From positions 45,791 to 109,790 of the forward strand of contig UZAN01039771.1 of NCBI GenBank assembly GCA_900618425.1: 64,000 bases of DNA, written 5' to 3'. This document shows positions 34,441 through 47,953 of the stretch, in pieces. The position numbers and the translations under genes are program-made. Position 1 is the stretch's first letter; each line of letters starts with the position of its first letter. This DNA comes from Echinostoma caproni. Taxonomy: Eukaryota; Platyhelminthes; Trematoda; Plagiorchiida; Echinostomatidae. The notes under the pieces are model-generated. The model worked only from the letters and a program-made list of their open reading frames with translations, did not search any database and had not been told where the DNA came from.

Positions 34441-37400
34441 GAGGATGCATGTAAACAGTGAAAAGAGTTCCATCCTTATAGTAAAACGATGACTCCCAAT
34501 TTCCAGTGTAACGCATTTTTATTCCTTCTACGCGTCGTAGTGCATTAGCTATAAAAGTTTTATACGCACTCGTTGAGTTAAACTGCAATGGATAATGTTC
34601 TAGATGAAATTACTCCTTGCCCCTGGTACGTGCAAACGTGTAGACTCACTATGATACTCCAACTCGGTCTTTACTCCTCAGTGATCTTTGCGGCCGATAT
34701 ACCTTTGCCAATGAAATTCAACTGGATATTGTCTATTCACCTTGTTTGTTCCTTATTGCGGAATGACATGGCAATAATATGCACGGCATTAACGTATTTT
34801 GGTATGCTAGCCAGTGACCCTATTATGAATATTTCGCGATAAAGCGTTACAATATTGATGATCATTTCGTATTAGCTTCTACTCCGCTAATAAGGACATT
34901 CCATGGAATTTTCTGCTTTATCACAACGGTTATATATGAAGGTGAGAACCTAAAGAGGGTTCACTTTGTGAGAAAGAATCTCGAAAACTCGGGAAATGTT
35001 TTAATGAACACCTGCATAAAATTTGCCCATTGCAGATAAACCAGATGTTCTGGTTTTATAATGAAATAATGCACTGATGCCAAGGTTGGAACTTGCGGAC
35101 ATATATCAAGTAGAATAATTATTTTCATCTTGGCTACAAGTTTAGATATCTCTTCCGTTTACCATACACCCCCGGGCTTAAAGTCATTTAGAAGTGCAAA
35201 TATGGTATTTGATGATCGCCTTCTCGTTGTTCAAAAAAAGCTATAATTTTATGTGGGAACCTCCAATTATCTTGGGAATATTTCAGTCGCTGAAGTATAT
35301 CAGATAAATTTCAAATATTTGCAAGCAAAGAAAAAATATTCATCGGCATTCTCACTCTGAATGTTTTTCAGAATCATGGATAAACAGGAATGAAAGTTGC
35401 TTCTGAACTTAACTATTTTTGATTCCGGAATTTACTTTGCTCTCATCGCATTTGTTGTCATGGGAACCAAAAGGAAAAATAGTTTTGAAAGTTGTGTAAC
35501 ACTAATTTTATCCCACAAAACGTAGAGCACAGTCAAAATGCATATATAAATCGGTTAACTCTTGTCTTTGATTTAAAATGGAAATATGTAGCATATAAAG
35601 GTGCACATTTGACGGTGTGAAGTACTTACTCCTAAACGCGTGAGAGAGGTTCGTGTAGATTACCAAATATCTGCATGTGGTTATATTTTGCAACGTATGG
35701 TAACAAACCCGTTGCGGAAAGTGATGAATAGATCGCTGTATACACTAACTGATTTGCACGCAAAGCCTATTAATTGGTCAACCAATCTGTTTGTTGAAAA
35801 CTCGTTTTGTTGTTGTTATTCTTGAATAAAAACGACTGGATCATCAAGATTGGAAGCATTTGAGAAAATCGTCATTACCCTGAGCAAACGATCCTAATTA
35901 CCAAACCATCACCGTGGAATCCGAGCATGCTCATTAGTAAGGAATAATCCCCATCTCCCTATTCTTCTTGGTCATTTTGAAAGTATTTGACCCAATAAAT
36001 AGGTGTTCCACCCTCTTGGTATTTTAACCGACATATGGCATTGGGGTTCTCGTTACAGGATATATATACAGTACCCCTGGTTATACTATCTGTCAGTTTT
36101 ATTTATATATATATATATATTATCCTGACTCTAAAAAAAGAAAAAAATAATGTCGACAAATCACACAGTACACCTGTTAGAGGCATCTTCCAACCACATA
36201 CGAGAAAGACATTCAATTTATCTTCATAAGTTGAATATTTTTCCCCGTTCATAGTTAGGCTGGTATGAAGGGCAGGAGATTCATGTGAGAAGTTGGAGAG
36301 AGATTAGGGCACACAAACATTCTTGAGGTAAGTATTTATGCGAGGTAGGCAGAAGAAGCTCTTTTTCTGTACTGTTACCAAGTTTATTTCCTTATACTGT
36401 CACCTTATCTTAACCCTGAAACTTTTCGCTGGTAGTTCACTGAAATAGAGTTTATTTAATTGACAAGTATGTGCATATGTTTATTGGTAATGTTATTTAT
36501 CCACCAACTAGGCAAAAATCATCTGATACAGTGGTTTGAACAATCTTACTTTGCTACCATGGGAGCTTGCGAAAAATTTGCTATCTCAATCCAAACAGTA
36601 TGCCGGAAGAAGCCATTTGCCTGCGATCATCCATCAAACATTCGCGCACATTATTAGAGCGATCTTTAAATGCACAATAGGTTATATCAAAACAGCGTTT
36701 TATGCTCTCTAATAATCACCGGGTTAGAAAACATGAACCACGAAAAAAGCAGCACTTATAAAAGGTTATGAAGAGCCAGAAATGCACTCTCAGAGCGCAC
36801 TTTTATGAATCAGTATTTAGGGCTTATATAGATGGATGCTCGTTTTATTGACGTTTAAGATAATTCAACCTAGTGACAACACGTTCAACCGCGAAACATT
36901 TGCTCCCGCCATCTTCACCGTTATCAGCAACTTCCTGTCGACTGAATGCAAAGTCCAGTCACGTGGAGGTGGATGAACACTTCATTGGATTGATGTAGCG
37001 ATTACGAATAATCAATCTTTGACTATATAACAATTATTGCGCAAATGCACGCCAGAACCAAGATCGGAAAAAGTATCAGTCACTTCATGTTATTATGAGT
37101 AATTACTAACCTTCGAATCAAAATAAAAAATGATTTTTCACAACCATCCAAAGGTCTCCGAAACCCAAGTACCTGTTATCTGACCGATACAAATGCGTCA
37201 CGTGCACTAAACGTTCAAATAAATCCTTCCCAGGTTTCTTTTCATGTGACTGAAACATTTCAATCTCGTATATTGAAGTTCACTAGACCAATGATCGTCC
37301 CCTTTCCTTTACGTCTAATCAAACGGTAAACACGAATTTGTCCATTATCCTGTTTGTTTTAAAAATATATTTTCTGATAATTTCACATATATTTTGCCAT

Positions 37401-38373
37401 TTACGACTAACTCACAGATTTCACATACTTCTGTTTTGCCGAAAAGTGCTTTGAAGGGAAATTAGTTGAACTCAGCTTTAAATATACTCGATTTTTATGA
37501 TGTTTCATGCTGTCTGCTTTTCTTTTAGCAAAAATACAACTGCTTTCTATTTTCTAAAAGTATGCATACAGATATGGGACTAACAGACTGCAAAACAACT
37601 TCCTTATCAGTTGGGCCACCACGAAATTTTAAACGGTAGACAGGTGGGAGTCCGCTAACAGTGGGTCATTGAGAATCTGTTGCCATACCAGTTCCATCTT
37701 AGGCCCGCTGCTAACAACATGAAGAGTCTCACCACATCTCTTTTGATATCTCCAATGTCTATTGAATTCCCTGTGAAGTGTCCAAATTCTGGACTCTGCA
37801 TTTCAGTGCTTAAACGCAAAGTTATTTTTTTGAAAGTTGAGTTTCAATTTTTGTTATTTAATTCATTCTGAGTTAAATCCAAGGCAACTATCGCTCCCCT
37901 AATGGTTTCATCCTATCTTGCACCTTCTCTTTTTACTTCTTTCATAAACCTGTATCCCAATCTCTCATTCTAGTTCTTTCTTATCACGGCGATTCTAGCC
38001 TGGATTGTTCGCTTATTTGCAACCCATCCTGTGTTTGTCTGGTATTCCCTTCATTCCGCTTTTATAGTTATATTTGACTTCTAATTTTACATTCCATATG
38101 ACTGCCCTCGAATTGGTCTTCGTGATTCGCGCTGGTTGACGAAGATTCCTTAGATTTTTCATGTGAATCGACATTTAGCTATCCTCAGTTTTGCAGCGTT
38201 TACAAAGCCCAGATAGATGCCACTTTGGTCTATTGAGTTCATATTTAGAGAGGAGTCTTCTCTTTTCCTGTACACGTTTGGATCACGCCCAGGGTTTAAC
38301 CATTTAACTCATTGTCAACCAGTTTTTAGCATATAACAAATAACACCTTTCCATTTCCAGGGTTAGACCTCAC
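34441..38373. other. Unannotated AT-rich sequence
   Basis: No gene is recognised. An (AT)n tract lies at 36,104-36,122. The region 37,900-38,350 is pyrimidine-rich on the plus strand. Confidence 0.5.
36104..36122. repeat. (AT)n microsatellite
   Basis: A perfect short run of AT dinucleotides. Confidence 0.93.
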
Positions 38374-38515
38374 CGTTTTCCACCGTTTTACGGCAAGACG
38401 TGATCATAAGCATAAACTCAATTTCATCAGTCGAGTCCGCGAAACGGAGCATTTGTTCTGCTGTAGAAATGTGAAACATTGTTCCTTTCACTGTTTCCTC
38501 TAACTCATCATCTTT
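38374..38515 (-). CDS. Candidate internal exon, acidic helical segment, unknown protein
   Basis: On the minus strand CAAAACACAG precedes 47 open codons plus one base, closing at GGAAAACG|GTGAGGTC. The peptide starts KDDELEETVKGTM, continues HISTAEQMLRFADSTDE and ends ITSCRKTVEN. Its charge pattern is typical of a soluble helical protein and unlike the hydrophobic chance frames around it. The acceptor has only a weak pyrimidine tract. Phase 0 at the start and phase 1 at the end. No family is recognised, and no neighbour exon was found. Confidence 0.3.
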
Positions 38516-41444
38516 CTGTGTTTTGACGCCAAATCAACAAGTTGTTTTTTATTTCCCCCATAATCGCTATAGATTTACTTCCTAGATGCGAGGTTTACGT
38601 CATATAGCATGCTGTATACGGGATGCTAAGTGTCTCCACATCATGCCGGAAAGAAGGAACTTAAGTAATCACAAAAGCGGTATGTAGAAGTTTATGAACC
38701 AGAGATTTTAACTCATTAGTCATATCCCAAAGAAGTGCCACTAAGATTCCGGAATAAGCATACCGTTTTTCGAGAATTAAAATAAACGAATTCTTTGCAA
38801 TCATATGCAAATAACATAGTTTGTTGTTAATTTTCGTTCGTTTTTAACAACGTTATTCATGGAGATAGTTGTGCATAAAAGTTTAACCAAGTGCATCCAG
38901 AATTCGAGCGATTTTGATCACTTTGAAAGTAGCTGCTTTACACGAGGAACACGGACGTAGTTTTCACCTGATTAAACCAGATACTTGGAATGTTTGTTTG
39001 TGTTTGAACTCCTGTCTCCCGGGTTATCATTCATTATTTATGTAATCGAATTCCGTAATGCTCGCATTTTGCTAAGAAAGTTGCAAGGTTCTAGGCACTG
39101 AAGGCTACGAAACATTCATGAAAGTCGTTCTTAATATTTCACCTCTGCTTTGATTTGCTCAGTGGAAAGAACACATTATTCTGAAGAAAGTAGATTTCTG
39201 TCATATTTTTTCTTGCTTCAAAGCAACGGTGGTACACACTGGAGGAAAACAGAAATTTCCATCCGTGAAATTTCATACCGTGTTTTGTTTGCGCAAAAAC
39301 GGAAGTGACATGTGCGCAAAGACAGGGGACCTGCCTGACGATCTACAAACCCGATGGGATTCAAAATGTGATTTTGGTTCGTTGTTTTTGTAATCCAATT
39401 TAGGCGATAGAATTTTGAAACAAAATAGGGGTATATTCCTCAGATTAATGTCCATTGACAGCCTGCTTGTTTTCTGAGCCGTACTGCGCCTTACCATGCG
39501 CTTGTGATCATTTCTCGAAATTATAAATTATCGAGAATTTAGTCATTTCCGATAAACTGGGCAACTCGTTAATTTCCAGATGAGCACAATCCCAACTTTA
39601 TATAACTGAATGTTTTGTTTATCAGTAAACTTCACCTATCATTCTCGAAGCGGTATTACTGATTTTGTATTATTTACTGATACAGCATGATAGGATTTAT
39701 CTGTATTTGCGGAAATATAAACTTATATTTTTCATTATTCTCCTTATTGAAAATTTACACAACAAGAGTTTTCAGAAACTGAGTGTTTTTTGAAAGGGCT
39801 TTGATCACAAATGAAGAAGTCCAATGCTCAGTAATGTTCGACATTTCTCCCCGCATATGCCACCGCCATTTCACGATGCGGCGTGTTGATGAAGCTTAAC
39901 CTATCTTACACACATCTCCTTCATCTCATCAGTTTTCTACAGTGATTGAATAATCCGGACCCAGTTCTTTGGTGCACTGTTCCAAAATCCAGATCTTTGG
40001 TTCATTATTTGTGATATTCATTACAAAGAAAAAGGTAAAATGAGGTTTGGATGAGGGTTGAAATGATTGGTTTGGGCTGAAGAAAGGTACAAGTATCTAT
40101 TTATGGGAATTATTTGTTCATCAGGTATTAGACGTGAGCATTAATTGTCGATTTCCCAGAAAACCTCAGCGAGAACCTAAGTTATATATTAAAAGTGATG
40201 AGGTTGGAATTGCAATAGAAATTTATTGCGGCAGGGAACTGCCATTTCTGCTGTTGCATGTGGTGATAACCATAAAGAAAGATTAAATACTTTAGATGCA
40301 TGAGAAACGCTTTTGTCCTTTGAGTAACGGGTTCCAGAAACGGCTGTGTTTTAACCGTTTGAGTAACATCATTAGGTTCCGGTCGGTGTTTCAAAAGACC
40401 AGAATCAAAATGGAGTATCGTTGAAAGTTAAATTTTAACGTCCAAATCGTGAGTGCTGTCAATAAAAGATAAGAGGAGTACTGTGCAAAGGCTTCAGCTA
40501 CATAGCTTTGGGTATATTTCATTGAGCTGAAACATTGCAGCGGAAAAATAGCCTAGTTGATAGCACCTTTTGACATTGGCCTATACTAAAATCCCAGCCA
40601 ACCGGATTGGTAAACAATATTTGTACAGCAAACAACCCCGGCTGCAGTGTCGGCCGCTGAAACTCCGAGATCACCAAGGTAACTGAGTGTTTTGAAAATT
40701 ACCTCGATTGTTTGTTATAAGAATATTTCCTCACTGATTCTATACAATAGGTCTAGACAGAGTATGCAATCAGAGAAAATTATAAACCGAAGGGCACCGA
40801 CTGCGCTGCTAGAACAAAGGCATTTTGCATCCTCATTTCGTAATCATTTCAAACTCCGTTTAGTTAGTGCAACAGCAAGAACTACATTTAGCAGGATCGT
40901 TAATAGCAAAGTTTCAATTACTTTTTGTGAATGTCACTCGGAATGCAATTTGTTATTTCCAGAACCAGACTGAAATTGTAAACAGACCGCAAGCAGTCAA
41001 AAGAAAAACATTTCACAAACAATGAAGAAACACATTTTACGATTCATCCGCAGACGTTGTTCTCTATAAACTATCAATGTATCAATGTCACAACAAATTT
41101 ATTCAAGCAATAGTTCCTAAATTCAGAAAATCTCATCTTGATTGGTCAAGTATTTTATCTCGGAAGCGAGAAAGCTCTCTCCGAACTGAACAATATGCTA
41201 CTTCACACCACGATCAGCGTTTAATTAACTGGTCAACCGGTCAATGCATTCTAGAACACGAACAAGTTGAAAATAAGAAAGAAAACAGGGCTGAAAACAC
41301 ATTAAACGGTTTGTAAAACTTAATTATTGATTTTTCTGGTTAGCGTAATTCAAAATGTATTAAACCTATCTATTAGAACTAAAACGCGGGTTAAGCCAAT
41401 TTTATCGAAAACATGTTGTTCACTAATGAAAACCGGTAACATAA
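38516..41444. other. Unannotated AT-rich sequence
   Basis: Nothing I can name. A plus-strand open frame at 40,692-40,973 has no known motif. Confidence 0.5.
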
Positions 41445-41669
41445 GACCGAGGACTTAGAGTGACGAATAACATATGGCTCCACCAGAATACACGTGGTAT
41501 TAAACCGGAGGACAGCAAATCTGTTTACCTCCAAAGTTCAGAGGGGGCGTTGGATTTTGATCCACAGACCAAAGGGTCCAAAGCACGCCGATTACAGCTA
41601 CTCAACCGCCGCGTCACTACCACCCTTGTACGAATGACTCCAATGTCCTCGGAAGAAGTCTACAAAGTT
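41445..41669 (+). CDS. Candidate exon, basic/polar segment, unknown protein
   Basis: A plus-strand frame is open for 75 codons after ACATAAG. It includes IWLHQNTRGIKPEDSK, SSEGALDFDPQTKGSKARR and MTPMSSEEVYK, and stays open past the possible donor CTACAAA|GTTAG to 41,711. It is a GC-rich island in AT-rich surroundings with codon-like composition. The acceptor lacks a good pyrimidine tract and the donor is weak, so exon limits are uncertain. I recognise no family. Confidence 0.3.
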
Positions 41670-44600
41670 AGACATATTTCCTGGTTATATATTTTACTCA
41701 AATTGCAATGAATTTTATTTTTTCCCGTGTATTCAAGCGCTTATAATCCCAAGACAATTATTAGTTTGAGTACCGCCGATAAAAAAAATATTTCCATATT
41801 CTATTTTTCACCTCGTACTTTCAGGCTTGTTTACAATTGATATTTTTTGAATGAACTTTGTTGCACAGTTCCATTATTTTTGCGAATCCTCTACCCGCAA
41901 AATCAATCATGGAATGCCGTTGAACATTGAGTGAAGACAACTATACTGACACACCCCTTTTATAACGTTCGAAATCTGGTATTTTGTTGCAATTTATATG
42001 GTACTGCAGTGCACCATTTTATCTCTTCCCTTGTTGTTCTCTTCAGTTCTAAGTATCTCCATAGAAAGCATAATTTGGGACTGCTCATTAATGATTGTTC
42101 TTTCTCAACAGTTTACAATGTCAATCATGTTTCAGTTATTTTACCTTGCTCTTACTTCTCACATTGACACATTTCGATGGGAGCTCTATCAGCGGTGCAT
42201 TTTCCGATAATCCATCCTCACTCATTTTGTACACACTTGATTTCTACCGTGTTCCACGTATTATTTCTCGCAACTGATTTAAATCGTTAGGACCACCGAA
42301 TTATTTGCATATTCATGAAAGGATCTCACGTGCCACTGGAATCTCACACACCAATTTGATCAGGTTTGTTGTATCAGCGATTTCTGTCAAACCCATTTTT
42401 TCGGCAGTCCTCATCCATTTATTCCCTCGTTAAGCAAATTTAAACACACGGTACGGAACAAATAAAAGCTTTTCGGCTTCCCAAAACTGGTTACCGCCAG
42501 TCTGTCAATCTTAATTTAGCGGAGTGTTTCGCACACCATCCATCATCATGAAATGAAAAGATTATGAGATTATTTAACTGACTAGAAACGGCTATGGCAT
42601 TCTGATCTGTGTTTTTCTGTCCTGTTCAACACCATTTTTGTTAGTCAAATAGCTCAAGAAGAAACATGCGAAATATAGATCAGTTTTTAGTGTATAGGTC
42701 AGCTACGCATTCTGAGTAGGAGACGGTAGATAATACCAATAGAAATAAATTGTACATCACTCACACATAATTTTCATAGCGTTCTGATCTGATTTACTGC
42801 GAACCAAATCCCACCAACATATTTTCAAAACATGATTTACGTCTTCTTCAACTGTCATAGCTGTAGATACATATACAGCATAAACATTATTGCATTGACA
42901 TAACCAGTATGAATATTTCAACACAAAAAAACCTTTCAAGCGTCATTTGGAAACCTTCAAACAAACAGGGCAGCTTTAAATCGCTAAACACTGAATTCAT
43001 TTGTGTTGCTGTGAGCTAATTACCAAAAGAATCATTTAGCAACGGACTCCATTATCCCAGTCATTATCGTAAATTCGTTTACTTAATCCGTTACCGTATA
43101 CTACTTTCCTATTCACTCAAATAAACCACGCGCTCGTAAATATAATTCAAAATGACGCAATGCCAAAGTCAGGTTTCCTAACGACAAGCAGTTGCGTTTG
43201 CATACATTCGCGAATTTAAGTAAACAAAAATATGATTGAGCAAATTTTATCTCCGGAATGAATCTGTCCATGGCTTCTTTTGTTCTACACCTCCTTCCTC
43301 CTTAGGTAAAGCGTGATAACACATTCATACCCACAAGTGAATTTCCCTCAACCGGTAGACTTGAACTTTATTCTTTTCGGTTATTTTTTCATATCTTGGC
43401 AACTCTTCTTTAAATTAGTCATCAACAATATGAACAGCAACTAATGAAATAGTTTTAAAAACAAGCCCAAGCCAAATTGTGTTTCTTAAATAAAAAGACT
43501 GATACATTTTTTATTCAAACCGTGATTTCTTGTATTTGATCTTGGTGTGTAATACATAATTTTCTCTAGGGTTATATCACATTTCCTTAATAATCCCTAC
43601 TAAAAGTATTCATATTACTATATATGGACCATAACCTTAAACCCACCGTGTATTCTTATCATTCATTCTTATTTAAAACCTTGCACCCGCAGTCTCGTTT
43701 AAGTTCGGTAAAGCGATACATTCCACCATTATTTCAGTCAAAATGTTGATTTTGTTGCTAAAGTTTCTCTTTTTGTCTTCAATGAATATACCGTTCAACT
43801 TGCACTGCTGATTGGTTCAAGTGTACTTAGAAACTTTTTTCACTAAATAATCACCTGGTAAGTCCAAAACATTATTGTCCTTCCCGAATTGTTTTCACAG
43901 TTGTCCTATGAGTGGAACGTATATTTCTGTTTGCTGCGTCAAATGAAGCCTTTTATTTCTATGACAGGTAGTAACACATTATAAGTCAGCAATTATCTCC
44001 TCATCGTTTTCGTCCTCCGAAAAGGAAAGGAAAACACTGTGAATCATCAAATTGGAATAGTTGTGGCCAGAAGTGTTGGAATAATAAGAGATGTGTTTGG
44101 GATTTATTGTCACTTGCACCAGTTGCCGAACAAACGAAGTATTCATCAATTTGTCAAATTATACCTAGCGTCAATCGTGTCTTGACTGCAAAGGATAGTG
44201 CTGAAATATGGCAGGTTTGATGCCTAGGATGCTTACAAAGATTGCTTGTTCTATAAAATACAAAAACAAAATTAAAAACGGTCTCATCACTTGTTCTTGT
44301 TACTATACTGGTGCTGTCACTGATAAGTCCCATGGTTGATTTTCTGTGGAGTCGATAGTTTTTTTGTTGCTGAGGAAAACAGAATAGACCGAAGCAGTTG
44401 TACAAGGTTTCTTAGGTTTGATTTCCCGATTCATTTGCATTTCACAATATGCAATATACAGCAAGATGATAAACACTGGCCATTTATTATCTGTTTAAAA
44501 TCCGTCAGTGTCGACGCTGAGGAGATTCACTCCACACTGTCTTATTCGTGGTACTATCCACCGAAAGCTAGTAGGCAAGGAACAATCATGGGCAAGTTCG

Positions 44601-47600
44601 TTTGTCTATAAAAGAGATGAACAAGGCCACTACGTGTTTTTCCTCGGTGGTTTTACTGAGGTACTCCTATTGTTCGTGTTACAATAAGTTTTTCATCGCG
44701 CCGATAGATGCAACTTCCTCAAACTGATAATTCGTACATTAAAGTCTATCCAATTGGCGCTGTCCCAAGATTGATTTTCTTCGTTCAAATAAATATCACA
44801 TTCTCTGTTCTCCAACTGCAGGCAAATCAAAACCAAGTGCTACTTGTGTTTGGCATCAGCGTAATTTTGTTGAATAACGTTTCAGTTTGAACGACAGTCA
44901 GGGAATACAGGAGTTCAGTGGATGAATAGACGGTAAATAATAGTGACAGAACATCAAAGCAAATGTTCAAATTCAAATTTTTAGTATGAATAAAACTTCC
45001 AAAGACCTCGCTTATGAAATCCCATAGGGTGTTAACACTGGTTCGAAACAATGGTTGAACATGAGAACATGTTTTCATAAGGCATAAAGCTTTTCTTGAC
45101 TTGACTAAGTGAATCACAATATCCATATATAGATAACAGTCTCCACGAAGCAAAATAACAAGAATCATATCAGCAACGCTATATATGGAACGATTTCGAT
45201 TTGCACAATTTAATACGCGCTTAGGATCAACATCCAATAACAGAAAGAATCAACATTCTTTTTTCATTTATTCTGTTTAGAAAAAATACATTTGTTATTT
45301 GTTTTATCAGAGAGTAAACCTTTTGGAGAATAAAAGGTTTATTTACTTCATTTTAAGAGATTCAAAAAAGAAAAACGGCATTGCATAGAAGAATGGAAAA
45401 ATGAAACTGGTTTTATTCAAAAGGAAGCTCTTACAAAACAGATTTGTAAACTGACAGCTTTTCCGGGAATGTGCAGATTACTAAAGTATCAAACAGGAAT
45501 TGGTGCGTTTGATTCTTTCCGCTACCCAACTCACGACGTGAATAGCTATGTTTAGCAGTTGTTTCCCTTTACGGATCGAACCGAATCATTTTGATCACCG
45601 CTATGAGCCGCATCTATTGTATAATTAGAACGATGCAACTCACCAAGTGGCTAAAAAGATTTCCAAATCCGATATGAACAAAAATGTAAATTTGGTTCAC
45701 ATCAAGCAATGGCAACTTGGTCTAGAGACTCCAGCAGGTCAACGGATCCTCCACATCAATATATCCTCGGAGAATCACGAAAATAAATTGGAAATGAAGC
45801 ATTTCACAGCTATGTGACACGCCAAATTCTGAAAAATGTGGATTTATTGAATAATTCCCTCAAAGTTTCAACATACCTCTCTAACAGTTATCACGGTACT
45901 CGGAATCCAATACATTTTCGATGACCAAAAGACTAGGAAGACTGAGAGAAAATACCTCTAATTTCAAAAGCTAAAGAAATATTTTTCAAATAAAAAGAAC
46001 ATCAGAGAGTTTTATTTGGTCCCCAAAAGTAAAATATTATTGTTTTCTTTCTAGAAGTTTCTGGATCAAACGGCAGAGGATAGGGAAATATGCCTAACCA
46101 AATGCAATAATACAAAATAAAATGAATACATCAGCTTGGGAGGGGAAGGAGAACGCACAATATCTACTCAGCGGACAGCTTAGGTAACGAAATGGAGCAA
46201 AACGTACTTAATAAAAAACAAGAATTTGTACACAGACTAAATTTATAACAAAGTAAATCAAAGCCCCAGTGTAAACCAAAGATTCGAGTGATAAGCTGAA
46301 AAAGAAGCAAATTTTTGAGCAGCAGAAGCCCATTTTGTTGGTGTATGCTAAGGACGATTTACAGCGGTAGTCGTTTTTCTCAGGTTTTGCATTTCCTTTT
46401 CCACATCAAAAAAACGAACTCTGTCATCAAAGCATTCTTATTTCCGTCAACCGTTGTATCTCTTCTTTTGAAACAGGGACCCAATGGTCTTGGCAGCATA
46501 CGAAGGCATACCAACCTCACACCATACCTAGCACCAACTTTGTTTTGAGATGAACTCAGAGGTCCTGAGATTTTTGCTTGAAATAAGTCATTCGTTATTG
46601 TAAACAAATCAGTCCAGAGAGCCTACTCATTCTCTGGTACAAAATTAGTGTATGGTTGCTGCATAAACCTCTTGCATATAAATCGGGTGTCCAAAGTTCG
46701 GGGATGACTATTGCAAATATTTCATTTTTAAATTAAAAAATCAATATTCTACTTAATGGTCCAGGTCTAGGACATTCAATAAACCTGATGCTCTGAGACA
46801 GCCATGTCTTCACTTTAAGAAGCTCGGACTAAATAAACAAGATCTGATTATTTTGACCTGATATTGACAGGTTTTAGTAAATAGAAACCATTATTTCGCA
46901 TCGCGATCGAAACCAGACAGACTTAGTAGAGATCTCTGCAAATAACAGCTCAATAATTACTTTATCTGAATTTGACACTAATTTCTATGACAGCGTTATT
47001 TGTAATTTTTGCAAGTATTTACACACCTCAACTAAAATTTTCTAAAAGGATTTTTGTTAAATTATTGATTACCATCAACAGTTACCTGCAGGCGGGTGTT
47101 CTTTTTTGGCCTTCGTGTTAACATTGCGCAGCAAATGTATGACATTATGCCTCCAGACTACTAGTGTGATATATTATGCGTCAGTAACCAGGTGGTTGAA
47201 GTGAATTTCTATTTCATCGATCCACACCTGTGGATAACTTTATTTTGGGAGTAAATCTTCGTTTATTGCCAAATATTCTAAAACGACTGTGGTTAAGTTA
47301 GGTGGATATTGTAGATTTCCACCCAAATACAAATGGCCTTCGCCAACAACCACAAATCCTCGGAAAGACTCTCTGTGCGCATAGGTATTCTGCATGAGCA
47401 AACTGGGTATAAATAAAAGTGATTCAAAATCAAACAGAAAGAAACATTGTATAATAGACTAAACATGCGGTAAGAGCAGGTATATCTGCGAAGGGAGTTG
47501 GAGTTCAAAAAGAGATTATGAACCTGTGATAACTGATGTTTGCGAGTGTGCATGTCTGTGTGTATGTGTTGAAGGTGTAAAACAGGGTGATTGTGAAAGG

Positions 47601-47953
47601 GTTGGTAGGTGTATGAGTGGGAGTTCATGAATCGAGATTACGTCACCAGATTGTTACCCGGTTGTCACCAGATTGCTGATTTCATCGTTACATCACAATT
47701 TTAGTGATTGTGATATTGCTCAAATAGAAGAATTTCAGAACTTCGCCCGGTTATTCAACGATCTTTGACAACCAATGCAGTGTGAAAGAATCCGACATCT
47801 TTATCGTGTCTAATTGGTATTCAGCAGGCTCAGACAACAAAGTCTTTATTCCGTATTTGTATTGCTTTAAACTTTTTCAAGGAAAAAACCCCAGATTTCA
47901 GTCACAAATTAAACATTAATTTATCTAAAGAAGTAAACAATACGAGTAAAATA
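41670..47953. other. Unannotated AT-rich sequence
   Basis: No recognisable coding region, RNA or repeat. Opposed open frames at 46,315-46,607 and 44,827-45,237 (minus, 136 codons) show no family motif. Confidence 0.5.

Noticed and set aside
46315..46607. Opposed open frames near 46.4 kb, one with a KEEIQRLTEIR-like stretch in a third frame
   Set aside because: Stops bound the third frame closely and there are no good splice sites.
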